From Bradyrhizobium sp. SZCCT0231 (GTDB lineage: Bacteria; Pseudomonadota; Alphaproteobacteria; Rhizobiales; Xanthobacteraceae): a stretch of DNA of 64,000 bases. Of the stretch, positions 50,527 to 61,018 are shown one piece after another. The stretch is from contig NZ_JAFCKP010000020.1 in NCBI RefSeq assembly GCF_018130245.1, forward strand, positions 29,898-93,897. Direction: 5' to 3'. The notes beneath the pieces were generated by a model. The model worked only from the letters and a program-made list of their open reading frames with translations, was not told the DNA's origin and ran no database searches. Position 1 is the first letter of the stretch. Each line of letters begins with the position of its first letter. Position numbers and translations under genes: made by a program.

Positions 50527-50589
50527 TCCTTTCTTCTGCGACCACTGTCGCAATATGCTAGGCTGATGTCCCGACCTGGGAGATCGCAC

Positions 50590-50862
50590 ATGCGCACAAG
50601 CTCATTGCTCTTCGTCGTGATCGCCTTTGCAATCTCACAGCCGGCGCTCGCCGCGGGCAAACGGCCGCATCGTCTGGCGGCGCCCGCCACCGATCCGGCC
50701 GCACCCTACAAGGCCGATCGGCTCTCCTCCTCGCGCGGCGAGGCGATCCTCGATACGCCCGGCCAGACCACCGTGCTGACGCGGCAGGTCCTCGACGACA
50801 AGAAGGCAACCAGCCTTCAGGACGCCATGCGCTCGACCGCCGGCGTGACGATCGGACGCTAG
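50590..50862 (+). pseudogene. TonB-dependent receptor, plug fragment only
   Basis: A 90-residue frame with a signal peptide (LLFVVIAFAISQPALAAG) and the start of a TonB receptor plug (KADRLSSSRGEAILDTPGQT, VLTRQVLDDKKATSLQDAMR, STAGVTIGR). A stop follows at 50860 where a complete receptor would continue for 600 or more residues. No barrel sequence is seen after the stop in any frame, so this is a deletion remnant, or a short protein that kept only the plug start. Siderophore receptors have this N-terminal pattern. Confidence 0.7.
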
Positions 50863-51266
50863 GCCTCTCGCACCGCTTTCGGCCGGCCCTGCAGTTGCCC
50901 ACAACGTCGTGCACGACGCAACTTGCACGGCGGTCGGGCCACACGACATCCGCGCCGTTTGAAACCGTACGGCGCCTGCATCGATGGCGCTCCTCACCTC
51001 CCAGCCGGCGAGAGTTGGACCGAGCACACCGGCTGACACAATGGTTAGCAGATCGTAGCTGAGGTCATTACGGGCGACTTGCGCCTGAGACGCACGTCCC
51101 TACCGCCGGATATCCTTAACGGGACCTCACCAATGCACGCGGCCGGACGATCCCAACGTAGCGCGCAACCCGTGCTGGCCTTCCGCGCGAGACCCGGTCT
51201 AACGCGCCCTTTACCCGCGCCGTGCAAGATCGCCTACGTTTCAGGGGACCCGAGGCTCGTATTTCA
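50863..51266. other. Intergenic region before the GGDEF-EAL gene
   Basis: These 404 bases hold no gene that I can support and no recognisable trace of the missing TonB barrel. They should contain the promoter of the GGDEF-EAL gene. Confidence 0.5.
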
Positions 51267-53276
51267 ATGCCTATTGCCGATTTGAAGTCTCGTCTTGCCG
51301 CGGCAATGCAGTTGTTTCGCGTTCCCGCCGACAATCCAGATCTGACGCGCGCGCAGTTCGACGCGTTCTCCAAGCAGATCCCGCTGCTCTACTTCATCCT
51401 CATCAGCAACACGATCGCCGTCGCCTACACCTACGTGAACGTGGCGCCGGACTGGCTGACGATGATCGTGCCAAGCGTGTTGACCGTGCTCGCAGGCTTG
51501 CGAACCTATTGGTGGCTGCGACAGCGTCACCTGGTGCGCAGCGACGCCGACATCCTGCGCAACCTGCGCGCCACCAACTGGCTGACCTTGCCGATCGGCG
51601 CCGGCTTCACCGCCTGGTCCTTCGCGCTCTATCCCTACGGCGATCCCTTTGCCAAGAGCCAGGTTGCCTTCTACATGGCGGTCACCGTGATCGGCTGCAT
51701 CTTCTCGCTGATGCACCTGCGCTCGGCCGCGTTGATCGTGACGCTGATCGTCGACCTGCCCTATGTGCTGTTCTTCTTCGCCACGGGCGAGCCGACGCTG
51801 AAGGCGATCGCGGTCAACAACCTCCTGGTTTCCGGCGCGATGGTGACGGTGCTGTTCATCTACTATCGCGACTTCGCCGATCTCGTCGCCAGCCGCAAGT
51901 CGCTGCTGGCGCAACAGGCGGCGACGCAGGCGCTCTCGGACGAGAACTTCCGCCTCGCCAATCTCGATTCCCTCACCGAGCTGCCGAACCGCCGCCGCTT
52001 CTTCGCCGAGCTCTCGAGCGCCTTCACCGATGCCGAACGCAGAAACGTTCGCGTCGCAGTCGGCATCATCGATCTCGACGGCTTCAAGCCGATCAACGAC
52101 AATTACGGCCACTCGGTCGGCGATCGCGTCCTGATCGAGGCGGGCCGGCGTATCCGCGAGGTCTGCGAGGGCTTTGGCCCGCAGCGGGTGGAGTTTGCCC
52201 GGCTCGGCGGCGACGAGTTCGGCCTCGTCGTGTGCGGCGACCCCGACGAGATGGATCTGATGCGGCTCGGCGAGCGCATCGGCGGCCAGGTCAAGCTGCC
52301 TTACCAGCTCGACACCGCCCATACCGGACTGTCGTGCTCGATCGGATTCGCATTGTTTCCGGACTCCGCGACGACGTCGGAAGCGCTCTATGAGTGCGCC
52401 GACTACTCGCTCTATCACGCCAAGCGTCACCTGCGCGGCCGCACCGTGATCTTCTCGAGCGAGCTCGAGGCCGAGATCCGCAGTCGCGGAGTCATCGAGA
52501 ATCTGCTGCGCACTGCCGATTTCAGCACCGAGATGGATTTGGTGTTCCAGCCGATCGTCGACGCCATGAGCGAGCACACCGCCGGCTTCGAGGTTCTGGC
52601 GCGCTGGCGCAGCGCCCGCCTCGGCCTGGTCTCTCCGGCCGATTTCATTCCGGCCGCCGAGCGCATCGGCCTGATCCGGCCGCTGACCCAAGCGCTGCTG
52701 GTGCGCGCACTCGCCATCGCCAAGACGTGGCCCGATCACATCCGCCTCTCGTTCAACCTCTCCGCGCACGACGTCTGCGCGGCGGAGGGCATTTTGCCGC
52801 TGATCTCAATCATCGAGAAGAGTGGGCTGCCGGCACACCGGATTGACTTCGAGATCACCGAGACCGCCGTCACCTTCGACTTCGTGCGCGCACAACAATC
52901 GATCGCAACGCTGAAGGCGATGGGTTGCGGCATTTCGCTGGACGATTTCGGCACCGGCTATTCGTCGCTGAGCCACGTGCACCGCCTGCCGCTCGACAAG
53001 ATCAAGGTCGACCGCAGCTTCGTCTCCGACATCAACGAGAATCCCGTCAGCCACAAGATCATCAAATCGCTCACGGGCCTATGCGATGACATGGAGATCG
53101 CCTGCGTCGTCGAGGGCGTCGAGACCCGCACCCAGCTCGACAGCCTGCGCCGCCTGGGGTGCGACTTCATCCAGGGTTATTATTTCGCCAAGCCCATGCC
53201 GGCCGATGCGATTGGCGACCATTTGGCGAAGGAAGGCCGGCGCCTCGAAGGCAGCGGGGCCAAGGTCGTGGCCTGA
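51267..53276 (+). CDS. Membrane GGDEF-EAL protein (cyclic-di-GMP synthesis/degradation)
   Basis: A 669-residue protein. The N-terminal 220 residues have five to six membrane helices (for example YFILISNTIAVAYTYVN and LIVTLIVDLPYVLFFFA). Next comes a GGDEF domain with an intact active site (RLGGDEFGLV), and an EAL domain whose signature reads EVL (GFEVLARW) but retains the ETAVTF, DDFGTGYSSL and QGYYFAKP segments. Both activities seem possible. Such proteins set cyclic-di-GMP levels for surface attachment or motility. The start is the ATG at 51267, with a weak GAGG upstream. Confidence 0.88.
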   Translation: MPIADLKSRLAAAMQLFRVPADNPDLTRAQFDAFSKQIPLLYFILISNTIAVAYTYVNVAPDWLTMIVPSVLTVLAGLRTYWWLRQRHLVRSDADILRNLRATNWLTLPIGAGFTAWSFALYPYGDPFAKSQVAFYMAVTVIGCIFSLMHLRSAALIVTLIVDLPYVLFFFATGEPTLKAIAVNNLLVSGAMVTVLFIYYRDFADLVASRKSLLAQQAATQALSDENFRLANLDSLTELPNRRRFFAELSSAFTDAERRNVRVAVGIIDLDGFKPINDNYGHSVGDRVLIEAGRRIREVCEGFGPQRVEFARLGGDEFGLVVCGDPDEMDLMRLGERIGGQVKLPYQLDTAHTGLSCSIGFALFPDSATTSEALYECADYSLYHAKRHLRGRTVIFSSELEAEIRSRGVIENLLRTADFSTEMDLVFQPIVDAMSEHTAGFEVLARWRSARLGLVSPADFIPAAERIGLIRPLTQALLVRALAIAKTWPDHIRLSFNLSAHDVCAAEGILPLISIIEKSGLPAHRIDFEITETAVTFDFVRAQQSIATLKAMGCGISLDDFGTGYSSLSHVHRLPLDKIKVDRSFVSDINENPVSHKIIKSLTGLCDDMEIACVVEGVETRTQLDSLRRLGCDFIQGYYFAKPMPADAIGDHLAKEGRRLEGSGAKVVA

Positions 53277-53283
53277 CCCTCGG

Positions 53284-54954
53284 CTACTCCGGCAGGCTCG
53301 GCAGATCGAGCCCCTTGTCGCGGGCGCAATCGATCGCGATGTCGTAGCCTGCATCGGCGTGGCGCATGACGCCGCTGGCGGGATCGTTCCACAGCACGCG
53401 CTCGATCCGCTTCGCGGCCTCAGGCGTGCCGTCGGCGACGATCACCATGCCGGCGTGCTGCGAATAGCCGATGCCGACGCCGCCCCCATGATGCAGCGAC
53501 ACCCAGGTCGCGCCGCTGGCGCAATTGAGCAGCGCATTGAGCAGCGGCCAGTCGGACACCGCATCCGATCCATCCTTCATCGCCTCGGTCTCGCGGTTTG
53601 GGCTCGCCACCGAGCCGCTGTCGAGATGATCGCGGCCGATCACGATCGGTGCTTTCAGCTCGCCCCGCGCCACCATCTCGTTGAAGGCAAGGCCGAGACG
53701 ATGGCGATCGCCGAGGCCGACCCAGCAGATCCGCGCCGGCAGGCCCTGGAACTTGATGCGCGCCTTGGCCATGTCGAGCCAATTGTGCAGATGCTTGTCG
53801 TCAGGCATCAGCTCCTTCACTTTAGCATCCGTCTTGAAGATGTCCTCGGGATCGCCCGACAGCGCGGCCCATCGGAACGGACCGATACCGCGGCAGAACA
53901 GCGGGCGTATATAGGCGGGCACGAAGCCGGGGAAATCGAACGCGTTCTTCAGGCCCATGTCCTGCGCCATCTGGCGGATGTTGTTGCCGTAGTCGAGCGT
54001 CGGTATGCCCTGCGCATGGAAATCCAGCATGGCCTGCACATGCTCGACCATCGAAATCTTCGAGGCGCGCTCCACTGCCTTCGGATCGGATGCGCGCCTG
54101 GCTTCCCATTCAGCGAGCGTCCAGCCCTTCGGCAAGTAGCCGTTGATCGGATCATGCGCGCTGGTCTGGTCGGTGACGATGTCGGGCTTGACGCCGCGGC
54201 GGACCAGCTCCGGGAAAATCTCGGCGGCATTGCCGAGCAGGCCGACCGAGACCGCCTTCTTCGTCTTCGCGGCGTCCGCCATGATCGCGAGCGCTTCATC
54301 AAGCGTTGCGGCTTGCCGGTCGAGATAGCCGGTCCGCAAGCGCATCTCGATGCGGCTCGGCTGGCATTCGACCGCAAGCATCGAAGCGCCGGCCATGGTC
54401 GCCGCCAGCGGCTGTGCGCCGCCCATGCCGCCGAGGCCGGCCGTGAGGATCCATTTGCCGGCGAGGCTGCCGCCGTAATGACGGCGGCCGACCTCGACGA
54501 AGGTCTCGTAGGTGCCCTGCACGATGCCCTGGCTGCCGATATAGATCCAGGAGCCCGCCGTCATCTGGCCGTACATCATCAGGCCCTGGCGATCGAGCTC
54601 GTTGAAATGGTCGAGCGTCGCCCAGTGCGGCACGATGTTGGAGTTCGCGATCAGCACGCGTGGGGCGTCGGCATGCGTACGAAAGACGCCGACCGGCTTG
54701 CCGGACTGGACCAGCAGCGTCTGGTCGGCTTCCAGCTTGCGCAGCGCCGCAACGATCCGGTCGAAGCTCTCCCAGTCGCGTGCGGCACGGCCGATGCCGC
54801 CATAGACCACGAGCTCGCTCGGGCGCTCCGCGACGTCAGGATCGAGATTGTTCATCAGCATGCGCAAGGGCGCTTCCGTCAGCCAGCTCTTGGCGCTGAT
54901 GTCGCTGCCGCGGGGCGCGCGGATGGTGCGGTCGTTGTCCAGTCGGCGGTTCAT
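53284..54954 (-). CDS. hutU: Urocanate hydratase
   Basis: A 556-residue enzyme of histidine degradation that turns urocanate into imidazolone propionate using tightly bound NAD. The NAD site ([14 protein letters not shown], about residues 177-190), the [10 protein letters not shown] segment and the active-site region ([20 protein letters not shown]) are present; length matches the family. It is the third gene of the minus-strand order hutI-hutH-hutU, 13 bases after the hutH stop. Normal for the family. Confidence 0.97.
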   Translation of the reverse strand: MNRRLDNDRTIRAPRGSDISAKSWLTEAPLRMLMNNLDPDVAERPSELVVYGGIGRAARDWESFDRIVAALRKLEADQTLLVQSGKPVGVFRTHADAPRVLIANSNIVPHWATLDHFNELDRQGLMMYGQMTAGSWIYIGSQGIVQGTYETFVEVGRRHYGGSLAGKWILTAGLGGMGGAQPLAATMAGASMLAVECQPSRIEMRLRTGYLDRQAATLDEALAIMADAAKTKKAVSVGLLGNAAEIFPELVRRGVKPDIVTDQTSAHDPINGYLPKGWTLAEWEARRASDPKAVERASKISMVEHVQAMLDFHAQGIPTLDYGNNIRQMAQDMGLKNAFDFPGFVPAYIRPLFCRGIGPFRWAALSGDPEDIFKTDAKVKELMPDDKHLHNWLDMAKARIKFQGLPARICWVGLGDRHRLGLAFNEMVARGELKAPIVIGRDHLDSGSVASPNRETEAMKDGSDAVSDWPLLNALLNCASGATWVSLHHGGGVGIGYSQHAGMVIVADGTPEAAKRIERVLWNDPASGVMRHADAGYDIAIDCARDKGLDLPSLPE

Positions 54955-54967
54955 GCGGGACACCTCG

Positions 54968-56524
54968 TCAAGCAAGTCTGGGAAACGGATCGGATGGAAG
55001 CACAGCGAGTGCCGCGGTCGGCAACGCATCGGCTTCGATCAACACAGCGGCCCTGGCGAGGTCGCCGGCCATGTAGCGATCGGCGCCGAGCGCGGGCACC
55101 TGCTCGCGAAGTGCTGCGACGACGGCAGCGAGCGGCGCGCTGGTCTTATGTGGCGCACGCAGCGTGATGCCTTGCGCGGAGACCAGGAGCTCGATGCCGA
55201 GGATGGCCGCAAGATTGTCGGCCATGTCGGACAGCCGCCGGGCGGCATGTGCCGCCATCGAGACATGGTCTTCCTGATTGGCGCTGGTCGGCGTCGAATC
55301 GATCGAGCAGGCGAGCGCGCGCTGCTTGTTCTCGGCATAAAGCGCGGCGGCCGTCACCTCGGCGATCATGAAGCCGGAGTTGATGCCGGGATCGGGCGTG
55401 AGGAACGGCGGCAGGCCGAAATTCAGCGCGGGATCGACCAACGTCGCGATGCGCCGCTCGCTGATCGCGCCGATTTCCGACAGCGCCAGCGCGATTGTAT
55501 CGGCGGCGAAGGCGACCGGCTCAGCGTGGAAATTGCCGCCGGAGACGATCTCGCCGGTCTCGACCAGCACCAGCGGATTGTCGGTGACGGCGTTGGCCTC
55601 GACGATCAGGGTGCGCGCGGCCTGCGTGATCAGCTCCAGCGCGGCACCTGCAACCTGTGGCTGGCAGCGCAGGCAATAGGGATCCTGCACCCTCTCGTCG
55701 CCCTCGAGGTGGGAGAGGCGAATGTCGCTGCCGTCGAGCAAAGCGGTCAGCGTCGCGGCTGCCGCGATCTGGCCGGCATGGCCACGCAGCGCCTGGATTT
55801 CGGGACGGAACGGCGCCGTCGAGGCCATCGCCGCATCCACCGACAATGCGCCGGTCACGAGCGCGGCACGGGCGAGCCGAAATGCACGCAGCACGCCTGA
55901 TATGGCGTAGGCGGTCGAGAACTGCGTGCCGTTGATCAGCGCAAGGCCTTCCTTGGGCCCGAGGGTCAGCGGCGTGAGACCGGCGGCCTTGAGGGCTTCG
56001 GCGCCCGATACGATCTTCCCGTCGACGATCGCCTGCCCCTCGCCGATCATCACGGCCGTCATATGCGCAAGCGGTGCAAGATCGCCGGAGGCGCCTACGG
56101 AGCCCTGCTGTGGCACCAGCGGATAGACATCCCGCGCCAGCATGTCCTGCAGCTGCTCGATCACCTCGCGGCGCACGCCGGAGGCGCCACGCCCGAGCGA
56201 GATGACCTTCAGCGCCATCATCAGCCGCACCATCGGCTCCGGCGTTGCCGGGCCGACGCCGCAGCAATGCGAGACAATGAGGTTGCGCTGGAGCAGCGCG
56301 GTCTGGTCCGGCGGGATGCGCTTCGACGCCAGCTTCCCGAAGCCGGTGTTGATGCCGTAGACGGGGACATCCGCGCGCGCAGCTCTTGCGACGATCTCCG
56401 CCGCCGCTTCCACGCGCGGCCAGAACGAGGGATCGAGCACGACGGGCGCGCCATCGAGCGCGCACGCGAGATCATCGAGACTGACCGTCCCCGGTCTGAC
56501 GAAGATCGAGGTGTCCTGCTCCAT
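54968..56524 (-). CDS. hutH: Histidine ammonia-lyase
   Basis: A 518-residue lyase that removes ammonia from histidine to give urocanate. The Ala-Ser-Gly triplet that cyclises into the MIO prosthetic group lies in [15 protein letters not shown] (about residues 145-147). The Tyr loop ([13 protein letters not shown]) and the C-terminal QEDHVSM segment are intact. Its start codon shares a base with the hutI stop (TGATG), indicating translational coupling. Confidence 0.97.
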   Translation of the reverse strand: MEQDTSIFVRPGTVSLDDLACALDGAPVVLDPSFWPRVEAAAEIVARAARADVPVYGINTGFGKLASKRIPPDQTALLQRNLIVSHCCGVGPATPEPMVRLMMALKVISLGRGASGVRREVIEQLQDMLARDVYPLVPQQGSVGASGDLAPLAHMTAVMIGEGQAIVDGKIVSGAEALKAAGLTPLTLGPKEGLALINGTQFSTAYAISGVLRAFRLARAALVTGALSVDAAMASTAPFRPEIQALRGHAGQIAAAATLTALLDGSDIRLSHLEGDERVQDPYCLRCQPQVAGAALELITQAARTLIVEANAVTDNPLVLVETGEIVSGGNFHAEPVAFAADTIALALSEIGAISERRIATLVDPALNFGLPPFLTPDPGINSGFMIAEVTAAALYAENKQRALACSIDSTPTSANQEDHVSMAAHAARRLSDMADNLAAILGIELLVSAQGITLRAPHKTSAPLAAVVAALREQVPALGADRYMAGDLARAAVLIEADALPTAALAVLPSDPFPRLA

Positions 56525-57750
56525 CACTGTCCCCTCCATACCCGCTTGTGCAGCGGATTGAAGCCGATGCGGTAAACGAGCTCGGCGGGCCGCTCGATGT
56601 CCCAGATCGCGAGATCGCACCATTTGCCGGCTTCCAGTGTGCCGGTCTCATCCAGCAGGCCGAGCGCCCGCGCGCCTTCACGGGTGACGCCGGCGAGGCA
56701 CTCGACCACGTTCATCCGGAACAGGGTCGCCCCCATGTTCATCACGAGCAGGAGCGAGGTCAGCGGCGAACTGCCGGGATTGCAGTCGGTCGCCAGCGCC
56801 ATGGCAACGCCATGCTTGCGGAACGTCTCGACCGGCGGCTTCTGCGTCTCGCGGATGAAATAGAACGCGCCGGGCAGCAGCACCGCCACCGTACCGGCTC
56901 TCGCCATGGCGGCAGCGCCGGCTTCGTCGGTGTGCTCCAAATGATCGGCCGACAGTGCGGAGTATTTGGCGGCAAGCGCGGCGCCGCCGAGATTCGACAG
57001 CTGATCGGCATGCAGCTTCACCGGCAGCCCAAACCCTCTCGCGGCCTCGAACACAAGCGCGGTCTGCTCAGCCGAGAACGCGATCCCCTCCATGAAGGCG
57101 TCGACGGCATCGGCAAGACCGGCCTTGACGACCGCGGGCAGCATCTCCCTGCAGACGAGATCGATGTAACGATCCTTGTCGCCATCAGCCTCCACCGGCA
57201 GCGCATGCGCGCCGAGGAAGGATGTGCGGATCGCGACCGGCCGCTGGCGGCCGAGGCTGCGAGCGGCTGCGAGCTGGCGCATCTCGGTTTCAACATCGAG
57301 GCCATAGCCGGACTTGATCTCGACCGTGGTCGCGCCCTCGCCGATCAGCGCATCGAGTCGCGGCAGCGCGCTGGCGACGAGCTCGGCTTCGCTGGCCTTC
57401 CGCGTTGCCGCCACCGTCGACACGATGCCGCCACCGGCGCGCGCGATCTCCTCATAGCTTGCGCCCTTCAGGCGCAGCTCGAATTCATGTGCGCGGTTGC
57501 CGCCATAGACGAGATGGGTGTGGCAATCGACGAGGCCCGGCGTGATCCAGCGCCCCTCGCAATCGATCCGATCGACCGCGTCCGCATCAACAGGAAAATC
57601 CGCCTGCGCGCCCGCATAGGCGATGCGGCCGCCGCGCGCGGCGATGACACCATGCTCGATCTCTCCGAGATCGAGACGGTCGGGCCGCATCGTCGCGAGG
57701 CGGGCATTGTGCCAGATCCGGTCGAAGCGCTCTGCCATGAGGGTATCCAT
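56524..57750 (-). CDS. hutI: Imidazolonepropionase
   Basis: A 408-residue amidohydrolase that opens the imidazolone ring to N-formimidoylglutamate. Metal ligands in [11 protein letters not shown] and KLHADQLS, and the family segment [10 protein letters not shown], are present. It is the first gene of the minus-strand hut operon and starts about 20 bases from the palindromic operator. The ATG at 57750 gives 408 residues; an ATG at 57738 gives 404. The family is usually about 405, so the choice is open. Confidence 0.96.
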   Translation of the reverse strand: MDTLMAERFDRIWHNARLATMRPDRLDLGEIEHGVIAARGGRIAYAGAQADFPVDADAVDRIDCEGRWITPGLVDCHTHLVYGGNRAHEFELRLKGASYEEIARAGGGIVSTVAATRKASEAELVASALPRLDALIGEGATTVEIKSGYGLDVETEMRQLAAARSLGRQRPVAIRTSFLGAHALPVEADGDKDRYIDLVCREMLPAVVKAGLADAVDAFMEGIAFSAEQTALVFEAARGFGLPVKLHADQLSNLGGAALAAKYSALSADHLEHTDEAGAAAMARAGTVAVLLPGAFYFIRETQKPPVETFRKHGVAMALATDCNPGSSPLTSLLLVMNMGATLFRMNVVECLAGVTREGARALGLLDETGTLEAGKWCDLAIWDIERPAELVYRIGFNPLHKRVWRGQ

Positions 57751-57769
57751 TCGGCGTCGGATGCTTGAC

Positions 57770-57789
57770 TTATATGTCTAGACATATAA
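57770..57789. promoter_or_regulatory. Likely HutC operator palindrome
   Basis: TATATGTCTAGACATATA (57771-57788), extended by one base on each side, is a perfect palindrome between divergent hutI and hutF. Its shape suits a GntR-family dimer such as HutC, encoded two genes away. It would repress both hut operons until urocanate binds HutC. The binding is inference. Confidence 0.75.
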
Positions 57790-57823
57790 TCGTAAGGCGG
57801 TTCTGTCCAGCCGGCGTGTCATC

Positions 57824-59182
57824 ATGTCCCGACTGCATTTTGCTTCCGCGCTCCTGCCTTCGGGCTGGGCCAATGACGTGCAGGTGGTCGTCGCCGCCGG
57901 CGCGATCGCCGCGGTGACGCCGGGCGTGGCACCGACGGCCGGCGACGAGCGCCACGCCATCGCGCTTCCGGGACTTGCGAGCCTGCACAGCCACGCGTTC
58001 CAGCGCGGCATGGCGGGCCTTGCCGAATTGCGCGGCGATTCCACCGACACGTTCTGGACCTGGCGCGAGACGATGTATCGCTTTGCGCTGGCGATGACGC
58101 CGGACGACGTCGCGGCTGTTGCGACGCTGCTCTATGTCGAGATGCTCGAGCAAGGTTTTACCCGCGTCGGCGAATTCCACTATCTCCACCATGACCGCGA
58201 CGGTTCGCCCTATGCCGATATCGCCGAGATGGCCGTGCAGATCGCGCAGGCCGCCGAAGCCTCCGGCATTGCGCTCACGCTGCTGCCGAGTTTTTACGCG
58301 CATGGCTCTTTTGGAGGCGCGGCACCGCACGCCGGCCAGCGCCGCTTCATCTGCTCGGTCGATCAATTCGCTGCAATGATGGCGGCCTCGCGCAAGGTTA
58401 TCGCGAACTTGCCGGGCGCCAATATCGGCATCGCGCCGCATAGTTTGCGCGCGGTGACTCCGGACGAGCTTGGCGCGATCATTCCGCTTGCTGACGGCGG
58501 ACCGGTGCACATTCACGCCGCCGAGCAGGTGAAGGAAGTCGAGGATTGCGTGGCGTGGTCTGGCCGGCGCCCGGTACAATGGCTGCTGGAGCATGCGCCC
58601 GTCGATCAACGCTGGTGCCTCATTCACGCGACTCACATGACGAATGAGGAAGTGGCGGCGTTCGCAAGGACTGGCGCGGTCGCCGGCCTCTGCCCGATCA
58701 CGGAGGCGAGCCTCGGCGACGGCATTTTTCCGGCGCGAGAGTTCCTCGATGCCGGCGGCCTGTTCGGCGTCGGCACCGATTCCAACGTGCTAGTCGGCGC
58801 CGCCGACGAATTGCGCCAGCTCGAATACGGCCAGCGGCTCAAGCACCGCCAGCGCAATGTGCTCTCCGGCGGCGCGGGTCGCTCGACCGGACGCACGCTG
58901 TTTGACCATGCGCTCGCCGGCGGCACCCGGGCGCTGGCGCAGACAGCCGTTGGTCTCGCGCCCGGCGCGCGGGCCGACATCGTCACGCTCGACGCCGCAC
59001 ATCCGTCGCTAGCAGGGCGTGCGCACGACGCGGTCATCGACGGCTGGATCTTTGCAGCCGGCGGCACTGCGATCGATTGCGTCTGGGCCGGCGGCAGCAA
59101 GGTGGTCGAAGGCGGGCGGCACAGGCTGCGCCAGACCGCACGCGAACGCTTCAACACAGTGGTGCGGAGGCTCGTCGCATGA
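57824..59182 (+). CDS. hutF: Formimidoylglutamate deiminase
   Basis: A 452-residue amidohydrolase that converts N-formimidoyl-L-glutamate to N-formyl-L-glutamate and ammonia. Metal and active-site segments: LASLHSHAFQRGM, VHIHAAEQVKEVED and LFGVGTDSNV. Presence of hutF means the two-step route through N-formylglutamate rather than direct HutG formiminase. The stop overlaps hutC by 4 bases (ATGA). A hutG deformylase gene was not seen in the window. Confidence 0.95.
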   Translation: MSRLHFASALLPSGWANDVQVVVAAGAIAAVTPGVAPTAGDERHAIALPGLASLHSHAFQRGMAGLAELRGDSTDTFWTWRETMYRFALAMTPDDVAAVATLLYVEMLEQGFTRVGEFHYLHHDRDGSPYADIAEMAVQIAQAAEASGIALTLLPSFYAHGSFGGAAPHAGQRRFICSVDQFAAMMAASRKVIANLPGANIGIAPHSLRAVTPDELGAIIPLADGGPVHIHAAEQVKEVEDCVAWSGRRPVQWLLEHAPVDQRWCLIHATHMTNEEVAAFARTGAVAGLCPITEASLGDGIFPAREFLDAGGLFGVGTDSNVLVGAADELRQLEYGQRLKHRQRNVLSGGAGRSTGRTLFDHALAGGTRALAQTAVGLAPGARADIVTLDAAHPSLAGRAHDAVIDGWIFAAGGTAIDCVWAGGSKVVEGGRHRLRQTARERFNTVVRRLVA

Positions 59183-59907
59183 ACCTCACCGCAGACGCAG
59201 CCGACCAGCCGACGCTCTACAAACGCATCCGCGCCGACATCGAGAAGCGCATCCTGACCGGCGAGTGGCCGCCCGGGCATCGTATTCCGTTCGAGCACGA
59301 ACTTGTCGAGCGCTACGGCTGCTCGCGCATGACCGTGAACAAGGCGCTGTCGGAGCTGGCACAGGCCGATTTGATCGAGCGGCGGCGGCGCGCCGGCTCG
59401 TTCGTGCGGCGGCCGCAGCATCAATCGGCGGTGCTGAAGATCGCCGACATCCGCGCCGAGATCACCGCGCTCGGGCGCTCGTACGGCTACGAGTTGGTCG
59501 GCCGCAAGCTGCGCGCGGCGACCGCTGCCGACCGCGACCGTCTCGGCGTGAAGAAGGCCGGCAAGGTGGTCGCGATCACCTGCCGGCATAGCGCCGACAA
59601 GGTCCCGTTCGCGGTCGAGGACAGGCTGATCGATCTCTCGTCCGTGCCTGACGCCGCGACCGCGGATTTCTCGCGCGAGCCGCCCGGCTCCTGGCTGCTT
59701 CACCATGTCCCATGGACAGAGGCCGAGCATACGATCAGCGCCATCGTTGCGGACGATCGCACGGCGGAAGCGCTCGACATCGCCGTCGGCGCGCCCTGCC
59801 TCGTGATCGACCGCTACACCTGGCGCAGCGCGCGCACCATCACCGCGGTGCGCCTGCTCTATCCCGGTGTCTCTCACCGCCTTGTCGCCCGATTCAAGGG
59901 AGGCTGA
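59179..59907 (+). CDS. hutC: Histidine utilisation repressor HutC (GntR/UTRA)
   Basis: A 242-residue GntR-family regulator. The N-terminal winged helix (about residues 10-75, PFEHELVERYGCSRMTVNKALSELA) binds DNA, and the C-terminal UTRA domain (about 95-240) binds urocanate. Its overlap with hutF ties its expression to the operon it represses. The 20-bp palindrome at 57770 is the probable target. Confidence 0.95.
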   Translation: MNLTADAADQPTLYKRIRADIEKRILTGEWPPGHRIPFEHELVERYGCSRMTVNKALSELAQADLIERRRRAGSFVRRPQHQSAVLKIADIRAEITALGRSYGYELVGRKLRAATAADRDRLGVKKAGKVVAITCRHSADKVPFAVEDRLIDLSSVPDAATADFSREPPGSWLLHHVPWTEAEHTISAIVADDRTAEALDIAVGAPCLVIDRYTWRSARTITAVRLLYPGVSHRLVARFKGG

Positions 59908-59942
59908 GAGGGTATGTCGGCACAAATCGTGCAACGCTTCGG

Positions 59943-59957
59943 GCAATGGTCCATTGC
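59943..59957. promoter_or_regulatory. Palindrome upstream of the ABC transporter operon
   Basis: GCAATGG-T-CCATTGC is a perfect odd-length palindrome, 35 bases after the hutC stop and 56 bases before the binding-protein start. It could be an operator for the transporter genes. It does not resemble the hut palindrome. Confidence 0.4.
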
Positions 59958-60013
59958 GGGACCACAATGATCAACAGGACGTCAATCCATCGATCGGCAA
60001 GAGGACGACAATC

Positions 60014-60958
60014 ATGCGTAATTCGACAATATTTGCGACAATCATTGCCCTCGCGGCCTCCACTCCGGTGCTCGCCGACGACGTCAAGGTCGGCGTCGGC
60101 ATCTCCGGATGGACCGGCTTTGCGCCGCTGACGCTGGCGAAGGAGGCGGGCATCTTCAAGAAGAACGGGCTCGACGTCACGATCAAGAAGATCCCGCAGA
60201 AGGACCGCCACCTCGCGATTGCGTCCGGCGACATCCAGTGCGCGGCGACCACGGTCGAGACCTGGATTTCCTGGAACGCGAATGGCGTCGCCACCAAGCA
60301 GATCTTCCAGCTCGACAAGAGCTACGGCGCCGACGGCATGGCCGTGCGCAACGACGTCGCCGCGATCAAGGACCTGAAGGGCAAGACCGTCGCCGCGTCC
60401 GCGCCCGGCACCTCGCCCTACTTTGCGCTGGCCTGGATGCTGAAGAAGAACGGCCTCACCGTGAAGGACGTGACGGTGGTGAACCTCGAGCCGGCTGCGG
60501 CCGCGCAGGCCTTCGTCTCCGGCCAGAACGATGCCGCGATGACCTATGAGCCCTATTTGTCGACGGTGCGAGCCGCGCCCGACAAGGGCAAGATCATCGC
60601 CACCACGCTCGACTACCCGATGGTCATGGACACTTTCGGCTGCACGCCGAAGTTCCTGACGGAGAATCCCAAGGCCGCCAAGGCCCTCGCCGACAGCTAT
60701 TTCGAGGCGCTCGACGTGATCGCCAAGGACCAGGCCAAGGCTTACGAGATCATGGGCGCCGACGTGAAGCAGACCGGCGAGCAGTTCGGCAACTCGGCGA
60801 AATATCTGCGCTGGCAGGACAAGGCCGCGAACCAGAAGTTCTTCGCGGGCGAATTCCTGACCTTCAACAAGGAGGCCGCCGAGCTCCTGCTCGAGATCGG
60901 CATCATCAAGGCCGCGCCGAAGGTCGAGGACCTCTACGACGCGAGCTTCATCAAGTAA
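60014..60958 (+). CDS. ABC transporter substrate-binding protein (NMT1/TauA type)
   Basis: A 314-residue periplasmic binding protein, signal peptide (FATIIALAASTPVLA). The mature domain opens VKVGVGISGWTGFAPLTLAKEAGIFKKNG, a pattern of the taurine/thiamine-precursor/pyrimidine family. It heads the transporter linked to the hut genes. A compound related to histidine catabolism (urocanate, a hydantoin or an imidazole) would fit context; no residue proves it. A hairpin follows it. Confidence 0.87.
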   Translation: MRNSTIFATIIALAASTPVLADDVKVGVGISGWTGFAPLTLAKEAGIFKKNGLDVTIKKIPQKDRHLAIASGDIQCAATTVETWISWNANGVATKQIFQLDKSYGADGMAVRNDVAAIKDLKGKTVAASAPGTSPYFALAWMLKKNGLTVKDVTVVNLEPAAAAQAFVSGQNDAAMTYEPYLSTVRAAPDKGKIIATTLDYPMVMDTFGCTPKFLTENPKAAKALADSYFEALDVIAKDQAKAYEIMGADVKQTGEQFGNSAKYLRWQDKAANQKFFAGEFLTFNKEAAELLLEIGIIKAAPKVEDLYDASFIK

Positions 60959-60971
60959 ATTTCTTCGAGCT

Positions 60972-60998
60972 GCCGGTTCCGCCAGAGGCGGAGCCGGC
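60972..60998 (+). terminator. Hairpin between binding-protein and permease genes
   Basis: GCCGGTTCCGCC (60972-60983) pairs with GGCGGAGCCGGC (60987-60998) with one G-T pair and an AGA loop, and no T-run follows. It probably limits readthrough, so that the binding protein exceeds the membrane subunits. Confidence 0.65.
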
Positions 60999-61018
60999 AC
61001 ATATTCGGATACAGTTTG

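Noticed and set aside
53086-55167. Plus-strand 693-residue frame over hutU
   Set aside because: hutU on the minus strand is unmistakable; this frame is a shadow that starts inside the GGDEF-EAL gene.
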